A stretch of DNA of 64,000 nucleotides, taken from positions 33,748,194 through 33,812,193 of the forward strand of contig OZ026846.1 of the NCBI GenBank assembly GCA_964023205.1, written 5' to 3'. The DNA is from Lutraria lutraria. Its lineage: Eukaryota > Mollusca > Bivalvia > Venerida > Mactridae. Both the position numbers and the translations under genes were made by a program. The notes under the pieces were generated by a model, which saw only the letters and a program-made list of their open reading frames with translations, ran no database searches and was not told the DNA's origin. This document shows, piece by piece, positions 20,627-31,814 of the stretch (position 1 is the first letter of the stretch; each line of letters begins with the position of its first letter).

Positions 20627-22928
20627 CTACAAAATATAAATACAAATGAAAAACAACAATGAAACAACGCAAATTGTCGGATAGATAAATGCTGCTTTAA
20701 GATCATTTACGAACTCTGTAATGTTATAACTCACAGAAACGTGCTTACTACTTGTCAATGCGAGAAATAAGCCTCCAGAAACATGCATCATACAAAGGAA
20801 AAACATAACTACAACGTTTAAGGCAAAGTTTCAAAAACTTAATAACTCAAATGTTTGTATCGGACGTTGCATCACATAGGCGGTTTTTGTGAGTTATAAG
20901 GTGTTAGTAACTCATTTAGTTTTTTTTGTGTTAGACCTCTGATAGACATGAACGATGCGGTGGAATTAAAATTTTAACAAACAAATCTGACGTAATAGCT
21001 ATATATAAAAAATGAATGCATTACGTTGAAAGGATTCCACATTTGCGACCGGTGACATTTTGAAGCCATTTGATGTTCTTCAATAGCTGGAGTCCTAAAG
21101 TTTATTAACACAGAAAATTTGGGTTGTTTTCTATAGTAAATGTAAGGTACAATATTTTCGCACAAGTCAGGCCATACTTCATCATGACGTTTATTGCAGA
21201 ATTTACAATAAACATTCTCAAAATGATACATTACTTCATCCAACCCAACATCAATTGAATCGCGTGTATATATGTTGTTTGTATACGGGTTTTCCACATT
21301 ACAAGCAAAGTCGATATCTTTATTATATGTTTCCCATCTTCCAGTATAATTGCATCTTATTCTTTTTTCAAAACCCGTTATTTGACTATGATAGCATCGA
21401 ACAAGGCTCCCGGCATTCTGGTCGGGTGGCAACGGAATTATTGAACAGTTCTCTGTTATGTACGAATACCATTCCTCAACATTTCGACCAGTGATACTCC
21501 CTGGACAGTCAGTAAGCAAAGGCCATTCTATATAGTCTGCCACTCCATTACATAACGCACAATGCTTATTCTTGTATACACGCTCGGTTAATGGATCAGA
21601 AACCAAAACGAAGTCCTCCAGTTTTGTGGCATCCGAACATCTAGGGTAAGTACGATCAGCTTCGACATTAGAACAATCATCTACTACCCGAAAGTATATA
21701 TCACCATAACCCATTGCTTTAATTCCTCTGTGGTGGTTGAAATATGATTTGAGGTTCACACATGGGTATTTTACAGAAACGTTGGATTTCATTTTCTTGT
21801 CTGGACAACAATTACCGAAGAGTTGACAATCTGGCTCACACGAACACCGCTCACAACATGGTATCAAATTCAATTCATCAGGTTTTCGAATCTAGAAAAA
21901 AGAGGGAAATGTTTTATGGAAACTGTTATCAATGTGATAAAGGGTTTTTATCGGTATCAAATTAAATTGTACTGAATTTATTCAAGAATTTGGAGACTAC
22001 AAGATGCCATTAAACTGAAATACAGTAAAACCTGAGTCCATGGACATCTCCGAATAAAGCCACCCTGTGAATGAAGACCATTCTTTTAAATACCGCCATA
22101 GAATATTTGAAACAAAATTACTTTCGAATGAAGGCAATCTGTCAATAAAGACCACATTATGTCTTTCAGGTGTTTATTGTTGACTATAACAGTTATATAC
22201 AGTTGTTAGTAACTTTATAACATTGGTGCTATTCAATTCGACTCACGTTTCATTACTCCATACTTGTATGATAGTTTAAGACATGAAAATATGATCTTAG
22301 CATATTGCAAAATGGTGTTGAATTATTACAATAGAATACTATTAAAATAAAAATAATTTTGCACGACAAAATATAGCATGCGTGATCTCCGTGCCTCGAA
22401 TGGCAGCCAAAAAACACGCGGAAGAATAATGTACAAAATGTATATTTATTACTAGTATATTCATTATATCGAAATTCCGCTTATGGATTTCAAAATATAG
22501 GTACAGTCCCGAATTCTACCCTTCTTAAAAGATATCGTTTAAAATGCTTTTAAATGTAATACACGCATGTCCTAAGAACAAGTCCCCAAAGATTCGATAC
22601 CAGACAAAGAAAACAACCCAAAATGTAAAGGCATAGAAAACGATGAGGGTTTGCAAACCAGGATAAACAAGTTTTGAATAAAACTACGAACGACTGACTG
22701 ATTTCCAAGTAAAACATATTTGGAAAATATGAAGAAAAAATAATGGAGGAAGAATACGAACAGAGAGACGTATAAATTCGCCGTATTTACCTTTGTAGCT
22801 TTTGAATGGCAAAAATCATTGTATGGACACAATGTGGCTATATCCGGCAAGGTTCCACTAACTGACTGTAAAATCTCTGTGTCTGCAACCACGTACAAAC
22901 ACAGCCAAGCATACCAGCACTTCCACAT
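19946..22928 (-). CDS. Cys-rich receptor-ectodomain-like protein with SMB-like module (three exons, 561 aa)
   Basis: Exons are 22928-22791, 21891-21025 and 20626-19946. All introns are phase 0 and GT-AG, and the model reads 561 residues to a TAA stop. Residues 1-25 (MWKCWYAWLCLYVV...) look like a signal peptide. Residues ~34-76 have the C..C..PCC.RC.C...C..FGNCCPD spacing of a somatomedin-B-like module. A long Cys-rich region follows with KNKHCALCNG and YCKFCNKR motifs, then a CPNATLLHKGTC segment. The last ~20 residues contain one hydrophobic stretch (ISVAFVIFLWSVISIL). From established knowledge, this order resembles ectodomains of expanded molluscan adhesion/Methuselah-like GPCRs, but no seven-helix region follows. 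It may be GPI-anchored, single-pass or a receptor that lost its 7TM part. Ligand and function are unknown. Confidence 0.8.
21025..21891 (-). CDS. Ectodomain-like gene exon 2: SMB-like and Cys-rich region
   Basis: 289 residues, beginning IRKPDELNLIPCCERCSCEP after acceptor TTTTCTAG| and ending at a GTAATG donor. It holds the SMB-like cysteine cluster and two CxxC motifs (HCALCNG, YCKFCNKR), with several Asn-x-Ser/Thr sites. Confidence 0.82.
22015..22205. mobile_element. Dispersed ACAGTAAAACCTG-type repeat, copy 1
   Basis: It begins ACAGTAAAACCTGAGTCCAT and contains AATAAAGCCACCCTGTGAAT and GACCACATTATGTCTTTC. Copy 2 at 52330-52515 shares AATAAGGCCACCCTATGTAA and GTCACATTATGTCTTTCTC. Homology is seen by eye; no coding capacity. 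It lies in intron 1 of the ectodomain-like gene. Confidence 0.6.
22791..22928 (-). CDS. Ectodomain-like gene exon 1: signal peptide
   Basis: 46 residues starting MWKCWYAWLCLYVVADTEIL. The Met at 22928 is preferred over the in-frame upstream Met at 23024 because it places a hydrophobic signal at the N-terminus. The donor AAG|GTAAAT ends on a codon boundary. The frame beyond the donor is intron read-through. Confidence 0.72.
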
Positions 22929-23515
22929 GACTCTCTCTGTCTGAATTATCAACACATAACTGACAAAATTGTACTTAGATTCTGTCCTTATATATAAAGT
23001 AATTTGACGCTTCATATCCACCATACTGAATGTGTGATGTACGTGAACTGTCAGAGGATATGTTGTTGCTAACCAGCGAATATTCTAACGCGAGCTTTAT
23101 GCAAAAGAAGCAAACATGTACGAACTACCAAAAATAGGTTTCATAAAGAATGGAATCGCGAACTGGTTTCCGGCATGCAGACCGAGATTCGGCAAAAAAA
23201 TCTGAATTCAAAAATAAAGGAAACACACCAAGTCGACACCCTTGTTCAGATAAGTATCCATTTACAGATAACGTTTGTGCTAGATACCATGTATTGGTAG
23301 TTCTAAAAAATATTCCGTGATGCAAGAAATCGAGTTCAATAATTAAATTGCAATACAATTTTCTATACAATTTTAGTATTTAGTTTTTTAGCTTCTTTTC
23401 GAGGTGTTGTCACCATTTTGAAATCACGTACGCGTCTGTCATTATTTGTTCAAGTATTATACCTACTCGATGAATACTTATATATTTGTGTTGTATTTGC
23501 ATATTATTGATATGT
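22929..23515. other. 5' flank of the ectodomain-like gene
   Basis: This presumably contains the promoter. I see no clear TATA or other decisive element, and no further coding exon. Confidence 0.35.
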
Positions 23516-23517
23516 TA

Positions 23518-23690
23518 CGGGTGTTCGGTGGTCTAGTAGTAACGATCTAGATAAAACGAAAGGTCGTGGGTTCCAAACTCGGCTCTGCCATTTGATATTT
23601 CAGGGGCGCCTTTCAGTGTCATCCTAACTTATACCGAGCCAACTGCTGTGTTAAAGGGGCATACCCAGGAACTTCTGTGTCTTTTTTTCG
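23518..23690 (+). mobile_element. tRNA-derived SINE
   Basis: An A-box-like GGTGGTCTAGTAG and a B-box-like GTGGGTTCCAAACTC are spaced as in tRNA promoters (about 23529 and 23568). They are followed by a non-tRNA body (TTTCAGTGTCATCCTAACTT). The anticodon arm does not fold well, so a SINE is favoured over a functional tRNA. The 3' end is approximate. Confidence 0.6.
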
Positions 23691-26384
23691 TACACCAAAA
23701 ATGCGTTTCTCACTTGTAAAACCAATTATTACCGAAAAGTCAAAGAAGAATGAGCGTTCAAAAATGACCCTATAACGCGCGCATCGGTATTTGTATGTTG
23801 ATTTGAATAAAAGGCTGTAAGCCTTTTATTGACGACAACGACATTTCCGATACGTCTGAGAGTTTAACTGAGCATGTACGTTGCCTTTCAAGTGAACATA
23901 ACATGAGCAATACTCACCATTTCAGTTTGTTGACATTTTTTTCCGCGAGGTTCTCGGTTTTGACAGATCCCGAAAGGGTGGAGTTGTGAAAATGACGAAT
24001 AATTTCTGAGGCCGAAATCGGCAGGTTTGGTAAATCTTGAAATGTTTTTTTTAGTAAACTAGCGGGATATTTTGTAAACATTTTACAGGGCTTTCATTAA
24101 TTGATTTAGGCATTAAAATGATACCAATTTGATTGCTATTCGAGACGCGTCAGTTCCAGGGCGTGGACATCCGTGTTTGATACCAGGCACGATAAAGGGC
24201 CAGGAAAAAACTTTAGGAAATAAGAGCAGGGGTATATACTAGTATAAACTTCCCGGTTCATCTGTATCTTATCCCCCTTTTCTCTGGGAGGGGCTCTGAA
24301 ATGACAGTAGATATCGTGTGGGCCGTCAAACAACAGATAAATAAAACTGACATGTAATCGGTTGGGATTTATGACTTTTGTTTGAAATAAAGATCTCTAA
24401 ATTATCTATACATGTATGTCGTGTCACTCCGACTCGTGTGTGTAAGTCATTGGTGAAGTGCGAGAATTTACTAATAATCCCGGGAACAGGTCCAATTTCA
24501 TTACTGGAGTTTAGTTTTCGTACAGACTTTCTGACTTGTCACTTTACTGCTACCAAACCCAACAAAGTGACACACGGATCTCATATCACAGCAAATCACG
24601 ACATCAACAAAAGTGAGATCGCAAAACTAGAGAAAAAATAACACTTTGTTTTAGCAAGGTGTCTTTTTATGAAAATCACGCCTTCCGTTGGTCGACTCTC
24701 AGTCTGGAATATCTGTGAATTTCATGGTTATGTGGTTACAGTTTTAATGTTTGTAGGTTACAGAACATTTTGCCGTCCATATCTTGTTAATCTTTGTATT
24801 AATATACTATTAATCGGTATATGAAGATACATCTTTATATCGAGTGCTCAGCGCAACACTGTCGTAACTTGTTCTTATTTTAATATGAGTTACGACACTG
24901 TTGCGTTGAACCCTCGATATGCACACTTTTCTATTATAATTTATATAAGAACCTTTCCCTCTTATTTCACATCATATGCTGTATTAAGCAAACACTGAAT
25001 AAAGGACTACACTGTACACAGGCCAACTAAAGGGGTTTCATAATACAAAATGTATGTGATACCACATGGATCCCTTATGGAGACCACAATTCTTTACGAA
25101 CTTCAAGAGTTGAGTAAAACACCGATGGTTTTGTGAGACTCAAAATGTATTGATGATGAACGTCAAAATTCGAGAAACTTCAATATCATGTTCACGTTGT
25201 ACAACGTCACATCCTAAAATATCGATGTCTTATAAGCAAGGTACAGATATCAGTCAGTTTTACTTTGAAATATTCTTTGGCATTTTAAATACATTTAGTA
25301 TTAATGCCAAACATTTGACATCATCTTCTAACTTGATAAAATCTTGTTGTTTTTCTCATATTTTGAACTTAACGAACTTTGAACGGCTGAAGTGTCAAGG
25401 TGCCCATCTTTATATCACTTAAGGTGTAACAGACGTATTGAAACGTATATAGCACTGTAGCACAAATTACAAAATGAAGGAACGACTTTGTGGTACGGCG
25501 CCTACCTGCGTCTAACACTTTTATACGGTAAGTGCATGACAACACGTTTCACATTTCTTGCACATACCGAAGACAGTTACTACGGTTAAATAAAAGTACT
25601 GAAAGTTGAGCTTGCATGTATACTTGCACTGCTACATGGAACGTGAACTACATGTAGTTTAACAATTGCATGAAGGGTGTAGAAAAACGTAGAACTTTAA
25701 TCCGAATCAAATTTCATGCGCTCTGAGTGAGTTGCAGCTATGGACTGCTGAACTATCGTACAGTTTCCAAAAAATACTTAAGCAAAAAAATAGATCCTAA
25801 CTAAAACATATAAAGCACTGTCGATATGTATTCATTCCACTTCACGCTAGCTAACATCATGTAAGTAATAAAGTAAATTTTATATAAATCAGCCATTCTC
25901 AAAAGTTTGACTCACATTCAATTAGGAAAATGTGAATAAGTCACAGTACGTAATTACGGAGGAAAACTATTATAAATGTTATGAATTGTTGTAATCTTTG
26001 TGTGGGAACTTTCTGATTTCATTCACGCCCTTATTGTCGACGCCGGTGAACAGCGCCGTCTCTTATGGAATGCACGTTTTATTGGCACATCATGGAGGGT
26101 TAACTGGATCCTGTTCAATGTTCAGTACAGCCAGCAACGAACGGGAAAAAAATGGAGGGAGCACTAAGTCTTATTAATTACTTTTAATACGTTCATTTTA
26201 GTGTGTGAACAAAAATGTTAGCATATATTAATTAAAACTTTATTTTTCACCATGTCTATTGTAAAATGCACTTATTAATCAATGCAAGGGAACGGTTCAC
26301 CATAATAAACCAGTCATCAGTCAAAGTTAGCACCACAACACTAAAACTCCCTTACCGGATGTGACGTCTAACGGAAATATTTTG
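23690..26384. other. Intergenic sequence with no supported gene
   Basis: Apart from the hairpin at 24837-24920, no feature is supported. Open frames of 87-90 codons at 24378-24641 and 25150-25422 have no signal, domain or splice support. Confidence 0.45.
24837..24920. repeat. Long imperfect hairpin, 34-nt arms and 16-nt loop
   Basis: Arms 24837-24870 and 24887-24920 pair at 29 of 34 positions (for example left GCGCAACACTGTCGTAACTT against right AGTTACGACACTGTTGCGTT). Two of the five mismatches can form G:U on one strand. Size and shape overlap both a small foldback element and a microRNA precursor. No expression evidence is available. Confidence 0.9.
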
Positions 26385-26447
26385 ATGGATGAAAACACCG
26401 CTAGCACGAAAGAACGACAATTCAATCGATATCTTGCCGTAAATAAG
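26385..26447 (+). CDS. Candidate small gene, exon 1
   Basis: 21 codons from ATG to a GTGAGT donor, ending on a codon boundary. Upstream, TGACGTCT (about 26361) resembles a CRE half-palindrome. Confidence 0.4.
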
Positions 26448-27629
26448 GTGAGTATGTTTTATTTTTTGGTGTTATTTAACAAAGAACTTTATGTTTAACT
26501 ATATTATTAAGTTATTGATATCTAATTTGGAGGATAATGTCCCGAAATTAGAAAACAAATCAACAGTTGAATAAGTAAGAACATTAAAGCTGGATTAATC
26601 TACTAAAATATAAATTCTCCGAGATCAATATTTAATCAAGTGTTTTGGAATTATATGTACTATTGAAAAATGTAGTAAATCAGTCCTATAGAATTAGTCT
26701 CCCATTGGAAGATATAAAACTAATTTCATTAAGTTGAAGCCATAATTTGAGTAAATTATAAAGGAATAATATCAACCGTGAATAAGTGAGAGTAATGCTG
26801 TATTGAGACATTCTTGCCTTTTCAGTTTGAACAAACTTCTGAAGCTTTAAATGGATGCCTGTCTTACATTAGTAACGATGTACAAATTGTACAAGTTTAA
26901 TAAAGTTTCTGTTTCTGTTCTTACATTAGTAAAATTGATTATGAAATTACAATCCAAGCACGAAAGGTCATCAAAATAAAACTTTCATTGCCCAGGTGAA
27001 ACGTATCATAGTAATTAGCTAAAAACTATGATCAATTCATTGCAAATAATATTCCTTCACAAGTCTGGTTACATTTAATCGTCTTTCTCAGTTTCTCTGA
27101 TATAAGGTAATGTTTGCAGCTGTATTTGATATCAAAATATATTTATCAGCATAAATTCAGTTCATTTTGTGATCTGTTTGGTAAATGCACATTGTGCACC
27201 CTTTGCATCAGACTATATATCTGATTTACATGAATTACAGATCTGTATATTTATCCTGTTCATCAGCACAAGTTAGGCATGCTTTTCTAGGCACTGTAGC
27301 GTTGAATTTATTAATTGTGTATTTTTATGAGCAGCAATGACGACAATCTCATCATTATTCACCATTCTTTACCTTGACTTTGTTGATCCTCATAATGTAT
27401 AGAATTGTTATTTCGTATATGTTTGAATATATTTGTATGTATTTGTACGTGTATTGGTATTTTGTTTACAAAAATATTTTGTTCTGTTCATAAACATAGA
27501 TGCCTGATCCCTTTTCAGAGTGAAGCCTGTCAGAGTGTTAGTGAGTTAACATTGTGCAGAAAGATCACCAGAGACCTCATAATTACATCTTTGGAATTTG
27601 TTTCTAAAAGCAATGGTTCTGTTGGTTAA
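26385..27629 (+). CDS. Candidate two-exon small gene (57 aa), unidentified
   Basis: Exon 26385-26447 encodes MDENTASTKERQFNRYLAVN plus K and ends at a strong donor (AAG|GTGAGT). An acceptor after a pyrimidine run (CCCTTTTCAG|) at 27518 opens an in-frame exon, 27519-27629 (SEACQSVSELTLCRKITRDL...), ending in TAA. Both introns signals are good and the peptide is hydrophilic and protein-like. I do not recognise a family. The second exon may instead have an internal donor leading to further exons. Confidence 0.35.
27519..27629 (+). CDS. Candidate small gene, exon 2
   Basis: 36 codons and a stop after a CCCTTTTCAG acceptor, in frame with exon 1. No recognised motif. Confidence 0.32.
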   Translation, partial: SEACQSVSELTLCRKITRDLIITSLEFVSKSNGSVG

Positions 27630-27789
27630 ATCATGGATGATAACGAAAATAGTACTTGGCAGCAAGAAAACTTATGGTGATGAAATAAATTGTAAATTCA
27701 AATATAATTCACAACAAAATCATTATTTTTAAAGATTATTTCATTTTTGTACAACAAAGTCATGACAAATTTCATGTGTGTCCAAATGC

Positions 27790-28080
27790 AGGTACTATTG
27801 GTCCGGAGTTCATTTTCAGTACCTTGACAGGGAAACTATTGCTCGAATGGATCAGCCCGTTCGATCTCCCCACCTAAATCCCATCGAACACGTCTGGAAT
27901 ATGCTGCAGAGAGCGATATCTGAGCGTCCTGTCCAGCCAACAACCATCAGACAGCTCAGAGAGGCACTTCCGGAAGAATGGACTCGAATCCCACAACTTA
28001 CGATTGGACGGCTCATCAGAAGCATGAGGAGTCGATGCAAGGTTGTTTTTGACGCACGAGGACATCAGTCTCTATACTAA
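27790..28080 (+). pseudogene. Tc1/mariner-like transposase C-terminal fragment
   Basis: The frame contains RSPHLNPIEHVWNMLQRAIS, the hallmark C-terminal DDE segment of Tc1-like transposases; the Glu of NPIEHVW is the usual third catalytic acid. It ends ...CKVVFDARGHQSLY and a stop. The usual ~250 N-terminal residues, including the DNA-binding HTH and the two catalytic Asp, are missing upstream, and the common SPDLNP Asp is His here. A dead 5'-truncated fragment is the simplest reading. I could not see flanking inverted repeats. Confidence 0.85.
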
Positions 28081-28923
28081 ACACAAAAGTTAGCACTTTT
28101 GATCATTTTCCTACAAGTTTCTTTCCCCACACATACCCATAAAATGTCTATTTTTTACCCTGTCCTCCGAGGATTTCGACGCTGGTATCATTGAAAATAA
28201 CCAAACTTTAGTTCTTACGTATTTAATCCAAAATGTTGATAATGGCATACATAACAAAAAGTCATCCTTACTAATTTTGAGTAGTATATGTAATACATGT
28301 ATCTATATTCACATTGTCACGTGACAAAATAAAATATATTTTTGCATCTGTTTGTAACAAAAGATACATGTATGTATAGGTTATTTAATAAAAATATGTT
28401 CTGTTCTGCTCTACATTCGCATTCATAGGCACCATATTTGTGTTTAGGTTACATGTATTCCACTAAATACATTGAACATTACCAAAAGCATGGATTAAAC
28501 AGTTACTTTGTCAACAATCAAATTAAACTGTTGATAGCAGTTATCTCAATATTAATTAAACAGATCAAACATAATTAACTGACTTATTCAATAAAGTATG
28601 ACAAAATAATCATCAAGATACAAAATTTATTTATAGCCTATTGCATATTAACAAATATATAACATTTGCTATGAATGGCTAGCTTAATCAGAATCATGAC
28701 TATAGAAACAGAATGTAATGCATACCCCACGTCATCACCTGAAAATACACGTGGTACAATTTACTCAAATTAAAAAAACATGCCCGCCCTACGGGTCATT
28801 ATTTACAATACAATGTTTTCTTTGTGATATATTGGTCACATAAAACACGCATTCATATACATGATGGTAACATATACACACAACTTAATCCTTGTGTTAT
28901 TACAAAGTATGGACTACTTTCTA
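28081..28923. other. Intergenic sequence, no feature seen
   Basis: An AT-rich stretch with no supported gene or repeat. Confidence 0.45.
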
Positions 28924-29175
28924 ATCTGCACGTGCTTTCCGGGAACCTTGCTTTCGTTGTAGTGTGCCCCAACTTTAAACGTTTTGGCAGCTTTTAGAAG
29001 GAAAGCCGGGACCCACGCTTAAGATGGCGAGTTTACTACCTTGGTGTATTTTATACACACAAATAACGGAAAAATTGAAGATTTTTCTTACGACAGATTT
29101 GCATTGTTTGATGGGTGAAATTGCAAAAGAACGTCTGTAAACGTATAAAAATCACGGAATCGACTGCCTATGCTG
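28924..29175 (-). repeat. Dispersed repeat, copy 2 (partner at 17813-18098)
   Basis: Read on the minus strand it matches copy 1 through GACGTTC-, ACCAAGGTAGTAAACTCGCC and AGCGTGGGTCCCGGCTTTCC. The block containing CTGCACGTGCTTTCCGGGAA then follows in the opposite orientation to copy 1. Confidence 0.8.
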
Positions 29176-30460
29176 ATACGTTGTTATAACAAAAGTTTAC
29201 TAAATGAGGAAAAATAAGTTGTTTATAATACCATTTATTGACAAATAATTACGAAGCAATTAATTTAGAACACACAATTAGAATAACGGTAGTTCCAGGT
29301 TTTAGGTATCATTTGCGAGCTCGTTTTAATCAAGTGCATACTTATAAAACGCTATCATTTCGTCCACGAACGTTTCGTCCAAATCAACAGTGACCTGGCA
29401 AGTTTTTAAGGCGAAGATGGTTAATTGTCAAAGTAGAGGTCCCTATTGATTTTAGGGTTATAAAGAACTTCAGTGAACATGTTCACTGTAAAAACGTAAA
29501 GTCGCCAATAAATGAAGAGAAAGTATACTAAATACTGCTTTGATACTGTTTTTGACTTCTTTATTTTACAGGTAAAATAATTCCAATGTCTTCGACAGCA
29601 TCACCATCCTTCATATAATGCTTTTGTGCACTTCATGATGATGTGCTATGCAGTAGCCTTCTGTCTGGATTGTGATGCTGTTGAAGTGAATGGTTTCCAC
29701 TGGCGGATTCAGTTATACAAAGTCCCCGACTATAGATAGAAATGAAATATCATTCAATGTGATAGCATTCATTTATTCAATACTAAAGCGCTCGGACCCA
29801 AAACTCAACAGAATGCACAAGTTCACTTCATCAAATTAAAAAATTTCCCGCACTCCTATATTTTACCTCAAAACTATCCAAAAACTGCCATATTTGTTAT
29901 GAAAATATTCCTATATTTTGGAGAAGACTTGGTTGACAGTCTGATAACTCTCATACAAAAGAGCATTGACCTTGGTCAGTAGATTGCCACTATTGAATAA
30001 CACTATAACACAAACAATACTTTTTCATCAGTCATTGCATCACTTTTTGGCGTCGCCTTTAATGCTTTTGCATCAATGTTTTACTTGTAGTCAATTTGAC
30101 ATGATGCTAGATATCTAAAGAAAAAAATGCAGTCCAAAACTATGACGAATAAAAAAATCGTAATAGAAGAGTGAGAAAAATGCAATTTCATCCCAGTTTC
30201 AGGGGAGGTATAATTATTTAGTTAAAGAACAAATAAATCTAACCTTTTGAGTGTACCAAGCAGTTATTCATGCTGGGTAGATATAAGACACATAAATACA
30301 TCCTAGAAAATAGATGTTACGGGGGAGATTATACTTTATCATGTACAATTTTGATTTCTATTTTAATTATAATCCCTGTCTATATAAACACCTTAAGTAA
30401 GACATGTTCCGCTTTTGAAATCTTCAAAGTTTGATGTACATGTATGTTTATTACAACATT
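29176..30460. other. Intergenic sequence, no gene recognised
   Basis: I see no supported coding exon. A TTTATTTTACAG acceptor-like string at 29568 is not followed by a long frame. Confidence 0.4.
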
Positions 30461-30640
30461 TTTAGCTCGACCATTTGAATAATGTATAGTGGAGCTATCC
30501 TACTCGCCCGGGACAAGGACTTAAGTCCTTGCCCGGGAGTAACACTTCGGTCAAAGTTTAATCCACGATTTGCGTGCAACTTCTTGTACAACTTCATATC
30601 TTATCAACCACTAAAATATATGGTTTTTTTTAAATTTGTG
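30461..30640 (+). mobile_element. TAGCTCGACC-ended repeat with palindromic core
   Basis: It starts TTTTTAGCTCGACCATTTGA. A near-palindrome follows at about 30503-30541 (CGCCCGGGACAAGGACTT, then AAGTCCTTGCCCGGGAG) with small bulges. The TAGCTC start resembles the ends of the Helentron/pearl-like elements at 38.8 and 47.8 kb. The 3' end is not defined. Confidence 0.45.
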
Positions 30641-31400
30641 ATCCGATGATAATTGGAGGTCACTATCCAAGGTCAATAACTCTGACATGAATTTTGACTG
30701 AATTATGACACTGAGTTTGTGAACTTAGAAAATCCCTGGTTAAAGTTGTGCATGCAAAATCAATCCTCAAAACTACTGAAGACACGTACAGGACACAAAA
30801 TCTAATTTTGACTGTATTGGTTACTTATACCTAATAATATAGGCTTACACGAGTATAAAATATATTTTATATATGTTAAGTGTGAGTTAATTTTGGAGAC
30901 ACATTTTATACACGATCAGATTTGTTGGGAAATGCCTTTTCTCACTAAAATGAGCATTTAGATATTTTAGAATAGATCCAATATATTGAAATAAGTAAGA
31001 TAATATTTGACTCTTAACATTTTGTCTAAAAACATAACTTTTTTATATTTTCTTTTTAAGAGAAAACACCAGAAACATAACGTTTTTCGTTAATTAAAAC
31101 GTCTACTTTCTTGTTATTTTCTACTTAGAAGTAAGCTTTAAGATGGATTTTCTCAATTTGTCTCAACCCAACATCTGTCGGCAAAATTATAATGTACAAG
31201 TTTATACACATACATTCAGTATTGCAGCTATATTCATTTATTGAATAAAACTACAGGTGTGATGCAAGATATGATCCAACAGCTAACACAGTATTTTTGT
31301 TATTGGGTTAAATAATTTAGAACGGTTGAATTATTCTTATGTTTTGACTGATGTAGAACAGAAAACAATTCAAATTAAAAAAAATATTTTAAAAAAAAAC
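30640..31400. other. Intergenic sequence, no feature seen
   Basis: AT-rich, with no supported feature until the tRNA. Confidence 0.45.
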
Positions 31401-31401
31401 G

Positions 31402-31473
31402 AGGTTCTACCGAGATTTGAACTCGGATCGCTGGATTCAAAGTCCAGAGTGCTAACCATTACACCATAGAACC
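31402..31473 (-). tRNA. tRNA-Gln (anticodon TTG)
   Basis: The 72-nt gene folds into a full cloverleaf. The acceptor stem pairs GGTTCTA with TAGAACC. The D arm lies in TGGTGTAATGGTTAGCA, the anticodon loop is CTTTGAA with a five-pair stem (CTGGA/TCCAG), and the T arm is CCGAG-TTCAAAT-CTCGG. A poly-T tract follows on the minus strand, suitable as a Pol III terminator. CCA is not encoded, as expected for a nuclear tRNA. No intron. Confidence 0.96.
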
Positions 31474-31814
31474 GCTGTTGTCAATTATGAAATAAATACT
31501 GTGTATTTACCTTTTACTCATTATTATTCACTCTGTATCATTTGAACGCTTTGTTTAATAGAATTTGTAAGCGTTTGATAACCTTGATGAAAAATTATCG
31601 CTATTTGTTATCTTAACTTATGCGTTCATTTTATTTCTTCAACGACTAATAAGCAGTGTCATACATTGATGTCAGCGACTTATTTCAAGTTTGTTTGATC
31701 ATGTAAGTTTTTTTGTTAATACTTTTATATCAGCTCCCTCTATAATGTGATGGGTGGGGAAGTAAAAAATACTGATTTATCCTCAACATGGAAAGCGAAA
31801 CGTATGTTGATGGA

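Noticed and set aside
25150..25422. 90-codon plus-strand open frame
   Set aside because: Isolated, without family motif, splice signals or promoter. The length is possible by chance in a 64-kb window.
29563..29630. Exon-like segment after TTTATTTTACAG
   Set aside because: The possible frames close within 15 codons and no partner exon is seen.
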